Program-made: the position numbers and the translations under genes
Assembly (NCBI RefSeq): GCF_017833035.1
Contig: NZ_JAFIBM010000001.1
Span: forward strand, 2,501,762 to 2,565,761
Reading direction: 5' to 3'
Length of the DNA: 64,000 nucleotides
DNA from: Frigoribacterium sp. PvP032
GTDB taxonomy: Bacteria; Actinomycetota; Actinomycetes; Actinomycetales; Microbacteriaceae
Notes under the pieces: generated by a model
The model's database searches: none
Told to the model about the DNA's origin: nothing
What the model saw: only the letters and a program-made list of their open reading frames with translations
Part shown: positions 15,556-25,494 of the stretch, piece by piece
Layout: the number at the start of each line of letters is the position of its first letter
How positions within the stretch are numbered: position 1 is the first letter of the stretch

Positions 15556-16455
15556 ATGACCCGCGATCAGTACACCTTCGACGACCCCCGCACCCGCTAC
15601 CCCGTGATCAGCCCGGAGGTGCAGCAGCAGCCGGAGCCCGGGCTCCAGTCGCGCATGACGCCCGTCCCCGACCTCGGCGAGGACACCTACCGCGGGACCG
15701 GCCGCCTGACTGGCCGCAAGGCGCTCATCACCGGCGCCGACTCCGGCATCGGCGCGGCCGTGGCCATCGCCTTCGCCCGTGAGGGCGCGGACGTCACCCT
15801 CTCGTACCTGCCCGAGGAGGAGGAGGACGCCCGCCACGTCGTGTCGCTCGTCGAGGCGGCCGGGCAGAAGGCCGTGGCCGTCCCCGGCGACCTGACCAGC
15901 GCCTCCTTCTGCCGCGAGCTCGTGCAGCGGGCCGTCGACGGCATGGGCGGGCTCGACGCGATCGTCAACGTCGCCGGCGTCCAGGTCTGGCAGGAGTCGA
16001 TCGACCAGATCACGGACGAGCAGTTCGACCGGACCTTCAAGACCAACGTCTACGCGCCGTTCTGGATCATCAAGGCCGCACTGCCGCACCTGCAGCCCGG
16101 CTCCACGATCGTCAACACGGCCTCGCTCGAGGCCTACACGCCCGCCCCCGACCGCCTCGACTACGCGACGACCAAGGGCGCGATCAACAACTTCTCGAAG
16201 GGCCTGGCGCAGCAGCTCGTCGGGAAGGGCATCCGCGTGAACGTCGTCGCCCCCGGGCCGACCTGGTCGGTGCTGCAGGTGACGCAGGGCGTCGACCCCG
16301 AGACCCTGCCCGAGTTCGGCTCGAGCGAGTCGCCGATGGGGCGCGCAGCCCAGCCGGCCGAGCAGGCTCCGGCGTACGTGTTCCTCACCAGCGCCGAGTC
16401 GAGCTTCGTCGCGGGCGAGACGCTGAACGTGAACGGCGGGATGGTCACGCCGTGA
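15556..16455 (+). CDS. SDR-family oxidoreductase (YghA/YhdG-like)
   Basis: A 299-aa NAD(P)-dependent short-chain dehydrogenase. An extension of about 45 residues (RTRYPVISPEVQQQPEPG and following) precedes the Rossmann motif TGADSGIG at about 56-63. NVAG, the catalytic Ser in NTASLEAY, and Tyr-x-x-x-Lys in DYATTKGA follow. The N-terminal extension is characteristic of a subgroup often seen among stress-induced or glucose-dehydrogenase-like proteins. It is a clear paralogue of the partial gene at the left edge. ATG 15556 has no good ribosome binding site. A strong terminator follows at 16485. Confidence 0.9.
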   Translation: MTRDQYTFDDPRTRYPVISPEVQQQPEPGLQSRMTPVPDLGEDTYRGTGRLTGRKALITGADSGIGAAVAIAFAREGADVTLSYLPEEEEDARHVVSLVEAAGQKAVAVPGDLTSASFCRELVQRAVDGMGGLDAIVNVAGVQVWQESIDQITDEQFDRTFKTNVYAPFWIIKAALPHLQPGSTIVNTASLEAYTPAPDRLDYATTKGAINNFSKGLAQQLVGKGIRVNVVAPGPTWSVLQVTQGVDPETLPEFGSSESPMGRAAQPAEQAPAYVFLTSAESSFVAGETLNVNGGMVTP

Positions 16456-16484
16456 GGCGCTGAGCCGTCGGGCTCGGTCTCGGC

Positions 16485-16522
16485 ACGACGAAGGGCCCCG
16501 CTGGTGCGGGGCCCTTCGTCGT
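16485..16522. terminator. Bidirectional terminator
   Basis: ACGACGAAGGGCCCCG at 16485-16500 pairs perfectly with CGGGGCCCTTCGTCGT at 16507-16522 across a six-base loop. It lies between the ends of two convergent genes. Confidence 0.85.
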
Positions 16523-16546
16523 TCGTACGTGTCCGCGAGGCTGCAG

Positions 16547-17293
16547 CTAGGCGACCTTGCGCCCCTGGGCGAGCACCTGGTGGGCGCGGGCGGAGAGCTC
16601 TCCGCGCACGAGGACCTCGTAGCGACCCGCCTCCATGGTCTTGACCGAGGCGAAGTCGCGACGGCCGCGAGTGGCGGCATGTCCGACCGCACCCCAGAGG
16701 GCGCCCCACAGGGCTCCGGCACCGAGCGCGATCAGCAGCACGCCGATGAACGCGACCCCGGGGGCGAAGATGCTGAAGAGCAGGCCGAGCAGGAGGCCGA
16801 ACCACGCACCGCCGGCAGCGCCGCGAGCAGCAGCCTTGCCGGTGGTGAGGCGGCCGGCGACGTTCTCGACCGTGCGGATGTCGTGACCCACGATCGAGAC
16901 GCTCTCGACGGGGAAGCCCTCGTCGCTCAGCAGGTCGACCGCGGACTGGGCGTCCTCGTAGCGGGTGAAGGTGGCCAGCGTCTGCGGGTGGCCCTCGCCG
17001 GCGAAGGCGCCGATGCCCTTGGGGCCGGGGGCGCCGGTCGTCGGGGACGAGGCGGGCGCGCCCTGCTGCGGGGCACCGTAGGGCGCACCCTGCTGGGGTG
17101 CGCCGTAGGGAGCGCCCTGAGGTGCGCCCGGAGCGGTCGTCGGCTGGTCGGCCGGCGCGGTCGGGCCGCCGGCAGGGGTCGGCGCGTACTCGCCGTACGC
17201 AGGACGGGGGCGGTCCGCACCCGTCGGCGTCCCGGAGGCGCGGGTCGCGTCGTCGTCGGGGACGGGAGTCTGGCCAGGCTGCTCGTTGCTCAT
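16547..17293 (-). CDS. General-stress-type membrane protein
   Basis: A 248-aa protein. Residues 1-90 are Pro/Gln/Gly-rich and contain the repeat GAPYGAPQQ twice. The domain at about 95-170 (TLATFTRYEDAQSAVDLLSDEGFPVESVSIVG) matches the general stress protein 17M/YflT-like fold. Two hydrophobic, glycine-rich helices follow, FGLLLGLLFSIFAPGVAF and GVLLIALGAGALWGALWGA, and then a basic C-terminal tail. Such proteins are common in actinobacteria and poorly understood. The perfect palindrome at 17343-17358 lies 50 bases upstream and may regulate it. Confidence 0.8.
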   Translation of the reverse strand: MSNEQPGQTPVPDDDATRASGTPTGADRPRPAYGEYAPTPAGGPTAPADQPTTAPGAPQGAPYGAPQQGAPYGAPQQGAPASSPTTGAPGPKGIGAFAGEGHPQTLATFTRYEDAQSAVDLLSDEGFPVESVSIVGHDIRTVENVAGRLTTGKAAARGAAGGAWFGLLLGLLFSIFAPGVAFIGVLLIALGAGALWGALWGAVGHAATRGRRDFASVKTMEAGRYEVLVRGELSARAHQVLAQGRKVA

Positions 17294-17342
17294 GCATGAT
17301 GTCTACCCCGTCAGCCAGCCGCGTGGAGCCGATGCACAGCGC

Positions 17343-17358
17343 ACGTCCAGATGGACGT
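17343..17358. promoter_or_regulatory. 16-bp palindrome upstream of stress protein gene
   Basis: ACGTCCA-GA-TGGACGT is a palindrome with perfect 7-bp halves, 50 bases before the ATG at 17293. It could be an operator; no regulator is assigned. It lies in the 324-base gap between the stress gene and tRNA-Ala, which otherwise holds only the repeat at 17422-17512 and a tRNA terminator. Confidence 0.4.
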
Positions 17359-17421
17359 TCCCCTCCTGCACCGCCGACCCGCGCCTCCGGCGCTCGCCTG
17401 CGCCGGCCTGCGCTCGCGCAG

Positions 17422-17512
17422 TTCAGGAACCGCGTGCGCCCGAGTCCTGAACAGTGCACGAGTCAGGATCCGCAGTCCTGCACAACACCAACTCAGGACT
17501 CACGTTCCTGAA
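17422..17512. repeat. Nested inverted repeats of CAGGA/TCCTG
   Basis: CAGGA occurs three times (17424, 17464, 17494) and TCCTG three times (17445, 17476, 17506) in alternation. The outer arms TTCAGGAAC (17422-17430) and GTTCCTGAA (17504-17512) pair, and an inner TCAGGATCCGCAGTCCTG forms its own hairpin at 17463-17480. No gene is seen here. Confidence 0.6.
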
Positions 17513-17555
17513 TTGAGGGCCGCACCGCAGCCGGCGGCACGGCTGCAGAACGAGA

Positions 17556-17583
17556 AATGGCCCCACCCGGAGGTGAGGCCATT
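17556..17583 (-). terminator. Stem-loop after tRNA-Ala
   Basis: AATGGCC (17556-17562) pairs with GGCCATT (17577-17583) and CACC with GGTG inside. It lies 35 bases past the 3' end of tRNA-Ala. Confidence 0.5.
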
Positions 17584-17617
17584 CGCGGTGATGCTCGGTG
17601 TTGCTGTTGCTTCTCGG

Positions 17618-17690
17618 TGGATCTGAGGGGACTCGAACCCCTGACCCCCTGCATGCCATGCAGGTGCGCTACCAGCTGCGCCACAGACCC
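17618..17690 (-). tRNA. tRNA-Ala (GGC)
   Basis: The 73-base cloverleaf has acceptor GGGTCTG pairing with CAGATCC (one G-U), anticodon stem CCTGC/GCAGG around a loop with anticodon GGC, and the T arm GGTTCGAGTCC. The discriminator is A. The 3' CCA is not encoded (CCG follows). Confidence 0.95.
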
Positions 17691-17798
17691 AGGAAGTGTT
17701 GCTGTCTTGCTCGTGTTGCCGCTGCCGAAGCAACTCGTCAACCTTACTACAGAATCCGAGGCTGCAAGTACACCGGCCGCGAGGCCCGCCACCGCAGC

Positions 17799-18506
17799 TC
17801 AGAGGTGTCGCAGGTACCGCCCCGGCTCGTCCAGGAAGGCCCGCCAGTGCTGCACGAGGTCGAGCTCGCCCCACGTCGTCCGCTCGATGCCCCGCTCACC
17901 GAGCTGCAGCACCGACGCGCCGGGAAGCGCCGTGAGCACCGGCGAGTGGGTCGCGCAGACGACCTGCCCGCCGGCGTCGACGACGTCTGCCAGCGTGCCC
18001 ATGAGCTGGAGGCAGGCCGAGAACGAGAGCGCGGCCTCTGGCTCGTCGAGCAGGTACAGCCCCTTCTCGGCCAGCCGGGCGTCGAAGGCGTGCAGGAAGC
18101 TCTCGCCGTGGCTCACGTCGTGGAACCCCGGGTCGCACTTCTCGTACCGCGAGAACATGTCGAGCGCCGTCTCGGACCGCAGGAACCAGCCCTTCGCCTT
18201 CCGGCCCACCATGCGGCTGCCGGTCGGCGTGCGACCGAGCGCGAGGACGGCACCCAGCTCGGATGGCTCGAGCTCGGACGAGTACCTGCCGTGCGAGCGA
18301 CCGCCGCGCACATCGGCACCCCACGCCTCGGCGAGGGCCTCGACGATCGTGGACTTGCCGCTGCCGTTCTCGCCGACGAGGAAGGTCACGGGGGCATTGA
18401 GGGACACGCCCGCACCCACGAGCGCCGCGACCGCCGGGACGGTGAACGGCCACTCGTCGGGGTCGACCACCCGCTCATGTGGCACGTGGACCCGGTCGAT
18501 GATCAT
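17799..18506 (-). CDS. AAA-family ATPase (ABC/SMC-like)
   Basis: A 235-aa soluble ATPase of the AAA_15/21 type. Walker A is GENGSGKS at about residues 45-52, the signature-like SHGESF is near 133, and Walker B is LYLLDEPEAAL near 150 with the catalytic Glu; VCATHSP contains the switch His. There is no transmembrane partner nearby. Such stand-alone proteins are widespread and often uncharacterised, with some involved in defence or repair. ATG 18506 is preceded at 6 bases by GACCCT, a leaderless promoter. It stands alone between rsfS and tRNA-Ala. Confidence 0.85.
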   Translation of the reverse strand: MIIDRVHVPHERVVDPDEWPFTVPAVAALVGAGVSLNAPVTFLVGENGSGKSTIVEALAEAWGADVRGGRSHGRYSSELEPSELGAVLALGRTPTGSRMVGRKAKGWFLRSETALDMFSRYEKCDPGFHDVSHGESFLHAFDARLAEKGLYLLDEPEAALSFSACLQLMGTLADVVDAGGQVVCATHSPVLTALPGASVLQLGERGIERTTWGELDLVQHWRAFLDEPGRYLRHL

Positions 18507-18569
18507 GCCGTCAGGGTCGCACGGACCACCGACGGCGGACCCTCGGCGCGAGGCCGAGAGGGTGCCGGG

Positions 18570-18977
18570 CTAGGCCTCGGACGACGCCGGAGCCGAGGCG
18601 GCCTCGGCGGAGGAGGCGGTCACCACGTCGAGCGGGATCGCCGGGCAGTCGCTCCAGAGGCGCTCGAGCGAGTAGTACTGGCGGTCTTCGTCGTGGAAGA
18701 CGTGGACGACGACGTCGCCGAAGTCGAGCAGGATCCAGCGGCCCTCGGCGCGACCCTCGCGGCGCAGGGTGCGTGCGCCGGCCTCGAGCATCTTGTCCTC
18801 GATCTCGCCGGCGATGGCGACGACGTTGCGCTCGCTGCGACCGGAGGCCAGGAGGAAGATGTCGGTGAGGGCCAGCGGCTCGGAGACGTCGAGCGCGACG
18901 AGGTCGTCGGCCTGCTTGTCGTCGGCGGCGCGGGCTGCGATCTGCAGGAGCTCGATGGCACGAGGGGTGGCTGTCAC
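18570..18977 (-). CDS. rsfS: Ribosomal silencing factor RsfS
   Basis: RsfS binds protein L14 of the large subunit and blocks subunit joining, silencing translation in stationary phase. The 135-aa protein shows the family core ALDVSEPLALTDIFLLASGRSERNV and later GRWILLDFGDVVVHVFHDEDRQYYSLERLW. The Ala/Ser-rich last 20 residues are an extension. It is the last gene of the leftward obgE-proB-proA-nadD run, as usual in actinobacteria. Confidence 0.95.
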   Translation of the reverse strand: MTATPRAIELLQIAARAADDKQADDLVALDVSEPLALTDIFLLASGRSERNVVAIAGEIEDKMLEAGARTLRREGRAEGRWILLDFGDVVVHVFHDEDRQYYSLERLWSDCPAIPLDVVTASSAEAASAPASSEA

Positions 18978-19022
18978 GGATTCCTTCGGGGTGGGTCGCC
19001 CCGGGACGGGACGACGGCGGCG

Positions 19023-20246
19023 TCAGCCGCCGAGGATGCCCGTGGCGAACCCGGCGATGACGACACCGATGATACCTGCTCCGAGGACGCCCCCGCCGAT
19101 CCCGAGGATCAGGGGCAGCCTGCTGGAGGCGGGCTGCGAGGCGGCGAGCACGACCGACCGCGTCGAGGTGTGGGTGCTGATGGCCCGGCTGGCCCTGACG
19201 GGGGCAGCGTCGGTCTCGGCGCTCTCGGCGTCGCCCTGCTCGAGCAGGCGGTCGATGTCGGAGTTGTCGATGCGGGCCTGCGAGCCGGTGGCGCCCAGGC
19301 TGCGGGGCAGGTCGATGGAGCCGGTGATGATGATCTCGCCCGTGGCGTTGAGGGCCCCGGTGACGTCGGCGACCTGCTGGTCGGTGAGGATCAAGGCGTT
19401 CGTCTGGCCCGTGTGGGTGCCGAGGGCACGACCGGGGACGGTGTCGTCGTCGGGCTCGTCGGACTGGGTCGTCCAGTGGCCGACGGGCGGCACGAAGCCG
19501 CTCGGCTCGGGGACGGACGCGGGTGCCGGCTCGGCCGCGGCGGCTGCCGGCGCGGACGGCTCGGAGCTGTCGGCGGCGGTCGTGGACGAGGCGGCGGCCG
19601 AGTCGCCGTCGACCGGAGTCGACGCGGAGCCCGGACGAGAACCGCCCAGGTCGAGGGGGAACACGGAGGGCGCGGACGTGGGCGCGGCTGCAGGCCCGGA
19701 GGACGGCGCAGTCGGCTGTCCGGTGCGACGCGGGCCGGGTGCGCGCCCGTCGTCGTCGACTTCGGGGACTCGGCCGTCGGCGGCGGGGCCCGGCACGACG
19801 GACGCGTCGTCGCCGGCCGTCTGCCGCGCGCTGGCCGGGGCGCTCTCGTCGAGCGGCGCCACGATCTCGTCGACCGTGCTCAGGGCGTCGACCAGGCGGC
19901 GGCGCGGCTCGGGCCCGGGAGCCTGGAGCGGGACGGGGGCCGACGGCCCGGTCTGCTCGGCACGCTGTGCACGCATCTGCCGACGGGTGAGCCCGTCCGG
20001 ACCGGCGACGGAGGCCGGAGGAGGCGTGGGTGCGGACGCGGGGACCGGCGCGGCAGCCGGCGCGGACGTCGCAGCTGCCTGCGGGGCCGAGGCCGGGACC
20101 GGCCGGGCCGCTGCGGACGCGGGCGACGGGCCCGAGGCGGGGGCGCCTCCTGCGGTCCCCTCGGCGACGGCGCGACCTGCCTCGCGGGCACGTTCGCGCT
20201 CGCGGATCTGGCGCCGGGTCAGCGGCTGCTCGTCGGACGTGCTCAT
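19023..20246 (-). CDS. Low-complexity protein with LTRRQ motifs and C-terminal membrane helix
   Basis: A 407-aa protein lying between nadD and rsfS. Two short motifs, [12 protein letters not shown] at about residues 9-20 and [12 protein letters not shown] at about 86-97, stand in long Ala/Pro-rich, probably disordered stretches. A short ordered part follows ([20 protein letters not shown], then [14 protein letters not shown]), and a glycine-rich membrane helix ends the protein. Similar proteins occur in this place in related actinobacteria as I recall; the function is unknown. Its ATG overlaps the nadD stop by ATGA, so the two are coupled. Confidence 0.75.
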   Translation of the reverse strand: MSTSDEQPLTRRQIRERERAREAGRAVAEGTAGGAPASGPSPASAAARPVPASAPQAAATSAPAAAPVPASAPTPPPASVAGPDGLTRRQMRAQRAEQTGPSAPVPLQAPGPEPRRRLVDALSTVDEIVAPLDESAPASARQTAGDDASVVPGPAADGRVPEVDDDGRAPGPRRTGQPTAPSSGPAAAPTSAPSVFPLDLGGSRPGSASTPVDGDSAAASSTTAADSSEPSAPAAAAAEPAPASVPEPSGFVPPVGHWTTQSDEPDDDTVPGRALGTHTGQTNALILTDQQVADVTGALNATGEIIITGSIDLPRSLGATGSQARIDNSDIDRLLEQGDAESAETDAAPVRASRAISTHTSTRSVVLAASQPASSRLPLILGIGGGVLGAGIIGVVIAGFATGILGG

Positions 20247-20878
20247 GCGTTGCTCCGATACAGGTGGTGCTTGGAGATGTACTGGACGACCCCGTCGGGG
20301 ACCAGGTACCACACCGGGAAGCCGCGTCCCACCCTGGCACGGCAGTCGGTCGACGAGATGGCGAGGGCGGGGACTTCGAGCAAGCTTACGTCGCTCTCCG
20401 GGAGGCTGCCGACGCTGAGGTCGTGGCCCGGGCGGGTGACCGCGACGAAGTGCGCGAGGTCCCACAGCTCGCGGACGTCCTTCCAGTCGAGGATCTGCGA
20501 GACGGCGTCGGCCCCGGTGATGAAGAAGAGCTCGGAGTCGGGCCGCTGGGCGCGGATGTCGCGGAGGGTGTCGATCGTGTACGTCGGCCCGTCACGGTCG
20601 ATGTCGACCCGGCTGACGGTGAACATCGGGTTGGAGGCGGTGGCCACGACGGTCATCAGGTAGCGGTGCTCGCTGTCGCTGACGCCGGACTTCATGTAAG
20701 GCTGTCCCGTCGGGACGAACAGCACCTCGTCGAGGTGGAACGACTGCGCGACCTCGCTCGCGGCCACGAGGTGCCCGTGGTGGATCGGGTCGAACGTGCC
20801 GCCCATGATGCCCACGCGGGGTCGACGACCGGTGACGAACGCCCCGGGGGTGCTCGTCGCAGGCGTCGTGCCGACCAT
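20243..20878 (-). CDS. nadD: Nicotinate-nucleotide adenylyltransferase
   Basis: NadD joins nicotinate mononucleotide and ATP to deamido-NAD in NAD synthesis. The 211-aa protein carries the nucleotidyltransferase motif [11 protein letters not shown] at residues 26-36 and the second signature [10 protein letters not shown] near the C-terminus (ISSTxxR). The N-terminal 20 residues are extra. It lies within the leftward proA-nadD-rsfS run; its stop overlaps the next gene start. Confidence 0.96.
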   Translation of the reverse strand: MVGTTPATSTPGAFVTGRRPRVGIMGGTFDPIHHGHLVAASEVAQSFHLDEVLFVPTGQPYMKSGVSDSEHRYLMTVVATASNPMFTVSRVDIDRDGPTYTIDTLRDIRAQRPDSELFFITGADAVSQILDWKDVRELWDLAHFVAVTRPGHDLSVGSLPESDVSLLEVPALAISSTDCRARVGRGFPVWYLVPDGVVQYISKHHLYRSNA

Positions 20879-20895
20879 GCTGCGGTGCCGCCGGG

Positions 20896-21114
20896 TCAGT
20901 GCTGCTCGGGGTGCCCGAACTCGTCGATCGGGCCGGCGTGGTGCGCCTGCGTCGACGCCTTGCGGGGCGAGCGGTTGGCGACGTCGCGGTAGCTCCAGAC
21001 GACGAAGCCGAGGAACAGGAAGAAGAGGCCGAAGACGGCGCTGATCACGACGGGGGGCGCGATCAGGGGCGCGAGTTCTTCGTGGGCTGCGGCCAGGAGG
21101 GCGACGTCGAGCAT
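20896..21114 (-). CDS. Small single-pass membrane protein
   Basis: A 72-aa protein with one long hydrophobic helix, [19 protein letters not shown], at about residues 22-40, followed by a basic loop and a His-rich end ([17 protein letters not shown]). No function is known to me. The position between proA and nadD within an operon and the good coding pattern support a real gene. Confidence 0.7.
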   Translation of the reverse strand: MLDVALLAAAHEELAPLIAPPVVISAVFGLFFLFLGFVVWSYRDVANRSPRKASTQAHHAGPIDEFGHPEQH

Positions 21115-21148
21115 GGGTTCTCCGTTCCGAGGGGCGATCTCGGACAGT

Positions 21149-22429
21149 CTAGCCGCGCGTCCGGACCTGGCTGCGCACCTGGCCCTGCCCTCGAACGACC
21201 CACTTCGTGCTGGTGAGCTCCGGCAGGCCCATCGGGCCCCTGGCGTGCAGCTTCTGCGTCGAGATGCCGACCTCGGCGCCGAAGCCGAACTCGCCCCCGT
21301 CCGTGAAGCGCGTCGACGCGTTCACCATCACGACGGCGCTGTCGACCTCGAGGAGGAACCGCTCGGCCACCGCGTGGTCGTTCGTCAGGATCGACTCGGT
21401 GTGGTGCGTCGACCAGCGGGCGATGTGCGCCATCGCCTCGTCGACGTCGGCCACGACGCGGACCGCCAGGTCGAGGCTCATGTACTCGGCGGCCCAGTCG
21501 GCGTCCGTCGCCGGGACCGCGTCGGGGAACGCGCGCAGGACGCGCTCGTCCCCGTGCACCGTCACGCCGGAGGCGCGGAGGGCGGCCAGCACCGGCGGCA
21601 GCAGGCGGTCGGCCGCGTCCTCGTGCACGAGCAGGGTCTCGAGCGCGTTGCAGACGCTCGGCCGGCTGACCTTCGCGTCGAGGACGACGTCGACCGCCAT
21701 CTCCTCGTCGGCGGACGCGTCGAGGAACACGTGGACGACGCCGGCCCCCGTCTCGATCACGGGCACGGTCGACTCGCGCACGACGGTCTCGATCAGCTCG
21801 GCGCTGCCGCGCGGCACGAGCACGTCGACCAGCCCCCGTGCCCGCATCAGCTCGGCGGCCCCGGCACGACCGTGCTCGTCGACCGTGACGACCGCGTCGG
21901 CGGGCAGGCCAGAGGCGACCAGCGCCTCCTGCAGGACGTCGACGAGCACCCGGTTCGTCTCGCGCGCCGCGCTGCCGCCGCGGAGCACGGCCGCGTTGCC
22001 GCTCTTGAGCGCGAGGGCGGCGATGTCGACGGTCACGTTCGGGCGGGCCTCGTAGATGACGCCGACGACGCCGAACGGGACGCGCACCTGGTCGAGCCGC
22101 AGGCCGTTCGGCAGCACGCGGCCGCGGAGGCTCTCGCCCACCGGGTCGACGAGCCCGGCGACGAGCCGCACGGCGTCGGCCAGCGCCTCCAGCCGGACCT
22201 CGTCGAGGCGCAGGCGGTCGCGCAGGGCCTCACCGACCCCCTCCTCGAGCGCGCGCGCCAGGTCGAGCTCGTTCGCGGCCACGATCCGTGGGCCCTCGGC
22301 GACGAGCGCGGCGGCGACGGCGTGCAGGGCGGCGTCCTTCTCTGCGGCGGTCAGGGTCGCGAGGCGGACGGACGCCGCCTTCGCGGCACGCAGGGTCTCG
22401 GTGAACGACGGGGCGACGGTCGACGACAT
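21149..22429 (-). CDS. proA: Gamma-glutamyl phosphate reductase
   Basis: ProA reduces gamma-glutamyl phosphate to glutamate semialdehyde with NADPH, the second step of proline synthesis. The 426-aa protein has family length and shows [17 protein letters not shown], the nucleotide-binding part around [15 protein letters not shown], the catalytic Cys in [10 protein letters not shown], and the C-terminal [19 protein letters not shown]. It follows proB after 59 bases. Confidence 0.97.
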   Translation of the reverse strand: MSSTVAPSFTETLRAAKAASVRLATLTAAEKDAALHAVAAALVAEGPRIVAANELDLARALEEGVGEALRDRLRLDEVRLEALADAVRLVAGLVDPVGESLRGRVLPNGLRLDQVRVPFGVVGVIYEARPNVTVDIAALALKSGNAAVLRGGSAARETNRVLVDVLQEALVASGLPADAVVTVDEHGRAGAAELMRARGLVDVLVPRGSAELIETVVRESTVPVIETGAGVVHVFLDASADEEMAVDVVLDAKVSRPSVCNALETLLVHEDAADRLLPPVLAALRASGVTVHGDERVLRAFPDAVPATDADWAAEYMSLDLAVRVVADVDEAMAHIARWSTHHTESILTNDHAVAERFLLEVDSAVVMVNASTRFTDGGEFGFGAEVGISTQKLHARGPMGLPELTSTKWVVRGQGQVRSQVRTRG

Positions 22430-22488
22430 CCCCGGATCCTACGGCGAGGGGCTCCGCCACCGCATCGACGGCGCCGTCAGCGGCGCCG

Positions 22489-23325
22489 TCAGCGGCGGGG
22501 CGCCGCCGCGAAGAACGTGCCGACCGACGCGCCGTTCAGGGCCGAGGCGACGTTGGCCGCCGACGTGACGAGCACGGGCGTGCCGGCTGCGGCCGCGTAG
22601 CGCGCGGCGGCCACCTTCGTGCCTGCTCCCCCGGTGCCGACGCCGGCCGCGCCCGCGTCGCCGAAGGTCACCCCGGCCAGGTCGTCGCCCTGCGGCACGT
22701 CGTCGATGCGCACCGCGCCCGGCTCGTGCGGCGGGCGTGTGTAGAGAGCGTCGACGTCGCTGAGCAGCACCAGCACGTCGGCGCCGATCAGCTCGGAGAC
22801 GAGCGCGGCGAGGCGGTCGTTGTCGCCGAAGCGGATCTCCTGGGTCGCGACCGTGTCGTTCTCGTTGACGATCGGCAGGATGCCCAGCTCGAGGAGGCGC
22901 CCCATCGCCCGCTGCGCGTTGCTGCGCGGCGTCGGGTCGGCCATGTCGCCGGCAGTGAGCAGCACCTGGCCCGCGACGATGTCGTGGCGGCGGAGGCTCT
23001 GCTGGTACCGGAAGATGAGCACGTTCTGGCCCACCGCCGCGGCTGCCTGCTGCGTGGCGAGGTCGGTCGGCCGCGAGTCGAGCCGCAGGTGCGGCATGCC
23101 GGTCGCGATGGCGCCCGACGAGACGAGCACAACCTCGGCGCCGCGGGCGTGGGCACCGGCCAGGGCGTCGACGAGCGGCTCGATCTGGTGGGCGGCCTCG
23201 CCGCTGATCGACGACGACCCGACCTTGACGACGATGCGCCGGGCCAGGGCGATGTCCGCCCTGGCGGCGACGACCGGCTCGCCGCCGGGGCGCAGCAGGG
23301 TCTCGGCAGGGCCCTCGGCGCTCAT
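22489..23325 (-). CDS. proB: Glutamate 5-kinase
   Basis: ProB phosphorylates glutamate, the first and feedback-controlled step of proline synthesis. The 278-aa amino-acid-kinase domain shows [33 protein letters not shown] and [25 protein letters not shown]. It ends after this domain, so the C-terminal PUA domain of the E. coli enzyme is missing, as in many actinobacteria. I chose ATG 23325 because it overlaps the obgE stop (ATGA) and brings the length to the short-form size. Confidence 0.95.
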   Translation of the reverse strand: MSAEGPAETLLRPGGEPVVAARADIALARRIVVKVGSSSISGEAAHQIEPLVDALAGAHARGAEVVLVSSGAIATGMPHLRLDSRPTDLATQQAAAAVGQNVLIFRYQQSLRRHDIVAGQVLLTAGDMADPTPRSNAQRAMGRLLELGILPIVNENDTVATQEIRFGDNDRLAALVSELIGADVLVLLSDVDALYTRPPHEPGAVRIDDVPQGDDLAGVTFGDAGAAGVGTGGAGTKVAAARYAAAAGTPVLVTSAANVASALNGASVGTFFAAAPRR

Positions 23326-24857
23326 CGTTCTTCGTCGCCCTCCTTGACGAGGAAGCCCTCGTCGTCGGTCCACAGTCCGGCGGCGCGCTCTCGCTGAAGC
23401 TCGGCACGGGCCTCAGCCTTGGCGTCCATGCGCTCGAAGTAGTCCTCGCGGCGCTGGTTGCGGGTCGGGCGGTCGTTCTTGATCAGGCGCGGGTCCGTGC
23501 CGCGGGCCGAGGTCATCAGCTCGGCGGTCGACGTCAGCGTCGGCTCCCAGTCGAAGACGATGCCGCCCTCTGGGCCGATGACGACGGTCGAGCCGGCCTG
23601 CGCACCGGCCTTGAAGAGGGCGTCCTCGATGCCGATCGCGTTGAGCCGGTCGGCGAGGTAGCCCACCGCCTCCTCGTTGTTGAACTGGGTCTGCACGACC
23701 CAGCGCTCGGGCTTCTGGCCGAGGATGCGGTACACGTTGCCGTACGTGCCGCCCTCGACCTTGATGACGAACGGCTTCTCGTTGACCGCGCGGGGGCGCA
23801 TGACCAGACGAGGAGGCGCGGGCCGGGCCGCGATCTCGGCGCGGCTCTGCTCGACGACCTCGGCGAGGGCGAACGAGAGGTTGCGGAGGCCCTCGTGGCT
23901 GACGGCCGAGATCTCGAAGACGCGGTAGCCGCGGGCCTCGAGCTCGGGCGTGACGAAGTCGGCCAGCTCGCGCCCGTCGGGCACGTCGACCTTGTTCAGC
24001 GCGATCAGCTGGGGACGCTCGAGCAGGGGCGTCTGCCCCTCGGGCACCGGGTACGCCTCGAGCTCGCGACGGATGATCTCGAGGTCGGTCAGCGGGTCGC
24101 GGCCGGGCTCGAGCGTGGCGCAGTCGAGGACGTGCAGCAGCGCCGAGCAGCGCTCGACGTGGCGGAGGAACTCGAGCCCGAGGCCCTTGCCCTCGCTGGC
24201 GCCCTCGATCAGGCCGGGGACGTCGGCGACCGTGTAGCGGGTCTCGCCCGACTCGACGACGCCGAGGTTCGGGTGCAGGGTCGTGAACGGGTAGTCGGCG
24301 ATCTTCGGCTTGGCGGCCGAGAGCGCGGCGACGAGGCTCGACTTGCCGGCCGACGGGTACCCGACGAGGGCGATGTCCGCGACGACCTTGAGCTCGAGCA
24401 GGACGTCGCCCTGCCAGCCGGGAGTGCCGAGCAGCGCGAAGCCGGGGGCCTTGCGCTTGGTCGACGAGAGCGCGGCGTTGCCGAGCCCGCCGATGCCGGC
24501 CTCGGCGATGACGTAGCGCATGCCGTGCTCGGTCATGTCGACCAGCTCGTCGCCGTCGACCGTCTTGACGACGGTGCCGAGCGGGACCGCGAGCTCGAGC
24601 TCTTGGCCCTGGGTGCCGCTGCGGTGGTCGCCCATGCCGGGGCCGCCGTTGTCGCTCGAGCGGTGCGGCGCACGGTGGAAGCCGAGCAGCGTGGTGACGC
24701 CGGCGTCGGCGACGAGCACGATGTCGCCGCCGTTGCCGCCGTTGCCGCCGTCGGGGCCGGCGAGGGGCTTGAACTTCTCGCGCTTGACGGAGACGCAGCC
24801 GTTGCCCCCGTTGCCTGCTCGCAGGTGGAGGGTCACGTGGTCGACGAATGTGGCCAT
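23322..24857 (-). CDS. obgE: Obg/CgtA GTPase
   Basis: An essential GTPase in large-subunit ribosome assembly and stress response. In the 511-aa protein the glycine-rich Obg fold takes residues 1-160 ([27 protein letters not shown]). The G domain follows with GYPSAGKSS at 166-174, DVPGLIEGA and NKVD, then a C-terminal OCT domain and a charged tail. ATG 24857 has AAGAGA upstream. In most bacteria rplU and rpmA stand directly before obgE; here they do not. Confidence 0.97.
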   Translation of the reverse strand: MATFVDHVTLHLRAGNGGNGCVSVKREKFKPLAGPDGGNGGNGGDIVLVADAGVTTLLGFHRAPHRSSDNGGPGMGDHRSGTQGQELELAVPLGTVVKTVDGDELVDMTEHGMRYVIAEAGIGGLGNAALSSTKRKAPGFALLGTPGWQGDVLLELKVVADIALVGYPSAGKSSLVAALSAAKPKIADYPFTTLHPNLGVVESGETRYTVADVPGLIEGASEGKGLGLEFLRHVERCSALLHVLDCATLEPGRDPLTDLEIIRRELEAYPVPEGQTPLLERPQLIALNKVDVPDGRELADFVTPELEARGYRVFEISAVSHEGLRNLSFALAEVVEQSRAEIAARPAPPRLVMRPRAVNEKPFVIKVEGGTYGNVYRILGQKPERWVVQTQFNNEEAVGYLADRLNAIGIEDALFKAGAQAGSTVVIGPEGGIVFDWEPTLTSTAELMTSARGTDPRLIKNDRPTRNQRREDYFERMDAKAEARAELQRERAAGLWTDDEGFLVKEGDEER

Positions 24858-25061
24858 GTATCGATCTCTTCTAGCTCTGGTGCCGGCGCGCGCTGCCCCG
24901 GGTCTGACGCGCACGGTCGACCGGTGACGGGCCGTGCGGTGGTGCCTCGCCGTCGGCGGACGGAGGCGACGATGGTGTCGAGAGGCCCTGGGTGTCCGAC
25001 AGGACCTGTGGCCTCGCGGACTCCCGCGGAGCCGGGCGCACCTGGGCCGGGTGAGCACCAA

Positions 25062-25077
25062 CCTGTCATGATACAGG
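25062..25077 (-). promoter_or_regulatory. Candidate obgE operon promoter with inverted repeat
   Basis: TATCAT (leftward, 25068-25073) is a good -10 box and lies inside the inverted repeat CCTGT-N6-ACAGG. Transcription from here would give a leader of about 200 bases before obgE, in which I see no known RNA motif. Confidence 0.45.
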
Positions 25078-25128
25078 GCCTGTCTGGGCCGGTCAACGCG
25101 ACGACGACCGTCCGGCTAGCATCGGCCC

Positions 25129-25401
25129 GTGACCATCCTGATCGACGAGCCGGTGTGGCCCGCGCACGACACCGTCTGGGCCCACCTGGTCAGCGACGCG
25201 TCGTACGACGAGCTGCACGCCTTCGCGGCAGCCCAGGACATCCCCCGCAGGGGCTTCGACCACGACCACTACGACGTGCCCGAGTCGCGCTGGCACGACC
25301 TCGTCGCCGCCGGCGCGCAGCCGGTCACCGGGCTCGACCTCGCCCGCCGGCTCGAGCGCAGCGGGCTGCGCGTCTCACAACGGGTCAAGCGCGGGCTCTG
25401 A
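25129..25401 (+). CDS. DUF4031 protein
   Basis: A 90-aa protein of the DUF4031 family, starting TILIDEPVWPAHDTVWAHLVSD, then the family segment RRGFDHDHYDVPESRW with conserved His and Asp residues, and a basic end. Function is unknown; the conserved polar residues suggest an enzyme or nucleic-acid-binding role. GTG 25129 has TAGCAT at 25117-25122, exactly 6 bases before it: leaderless. The last codons and stop are part of a 36-bp tandem duplication. Confidence 0.85.
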   Translation: MTILIDEPVWPAHDTVWAHLVSDASYDELHAFAAAQDIPRRGFDHDHYDVPESRWHDLVAAGAQPVTGLDLARRLERSGLRVSQRVKRGL

Positions 25402-25462
25402 CCGGACCCGCGGCGCGGCCGCCGGCGCGGGCTCTGACCGCACCCGCGGCGTGGCCGCCGCC
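25391..25462. repeat. 36-bp tandem duplication across the DUF4031 stop
   Basis: The unit beginning GCGGGCTCTGACCG at 25391 (which includes the DUF4031 stop) is repeated at 25427 with two changed bases. It fills most of the gap between two convergent genes. Confidence 0.8.
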
Positions 25463-25494
25463 GACAGCTGCTGCACCCGCGGCTCCCCTGCGGC

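Noticed and set aside
24858-25061. A ribosomal-protein leader RNA before obgE (L21-type).
   Set aside because: I could not identify a conserved structure by eye; only a promoter-like element was supportable.
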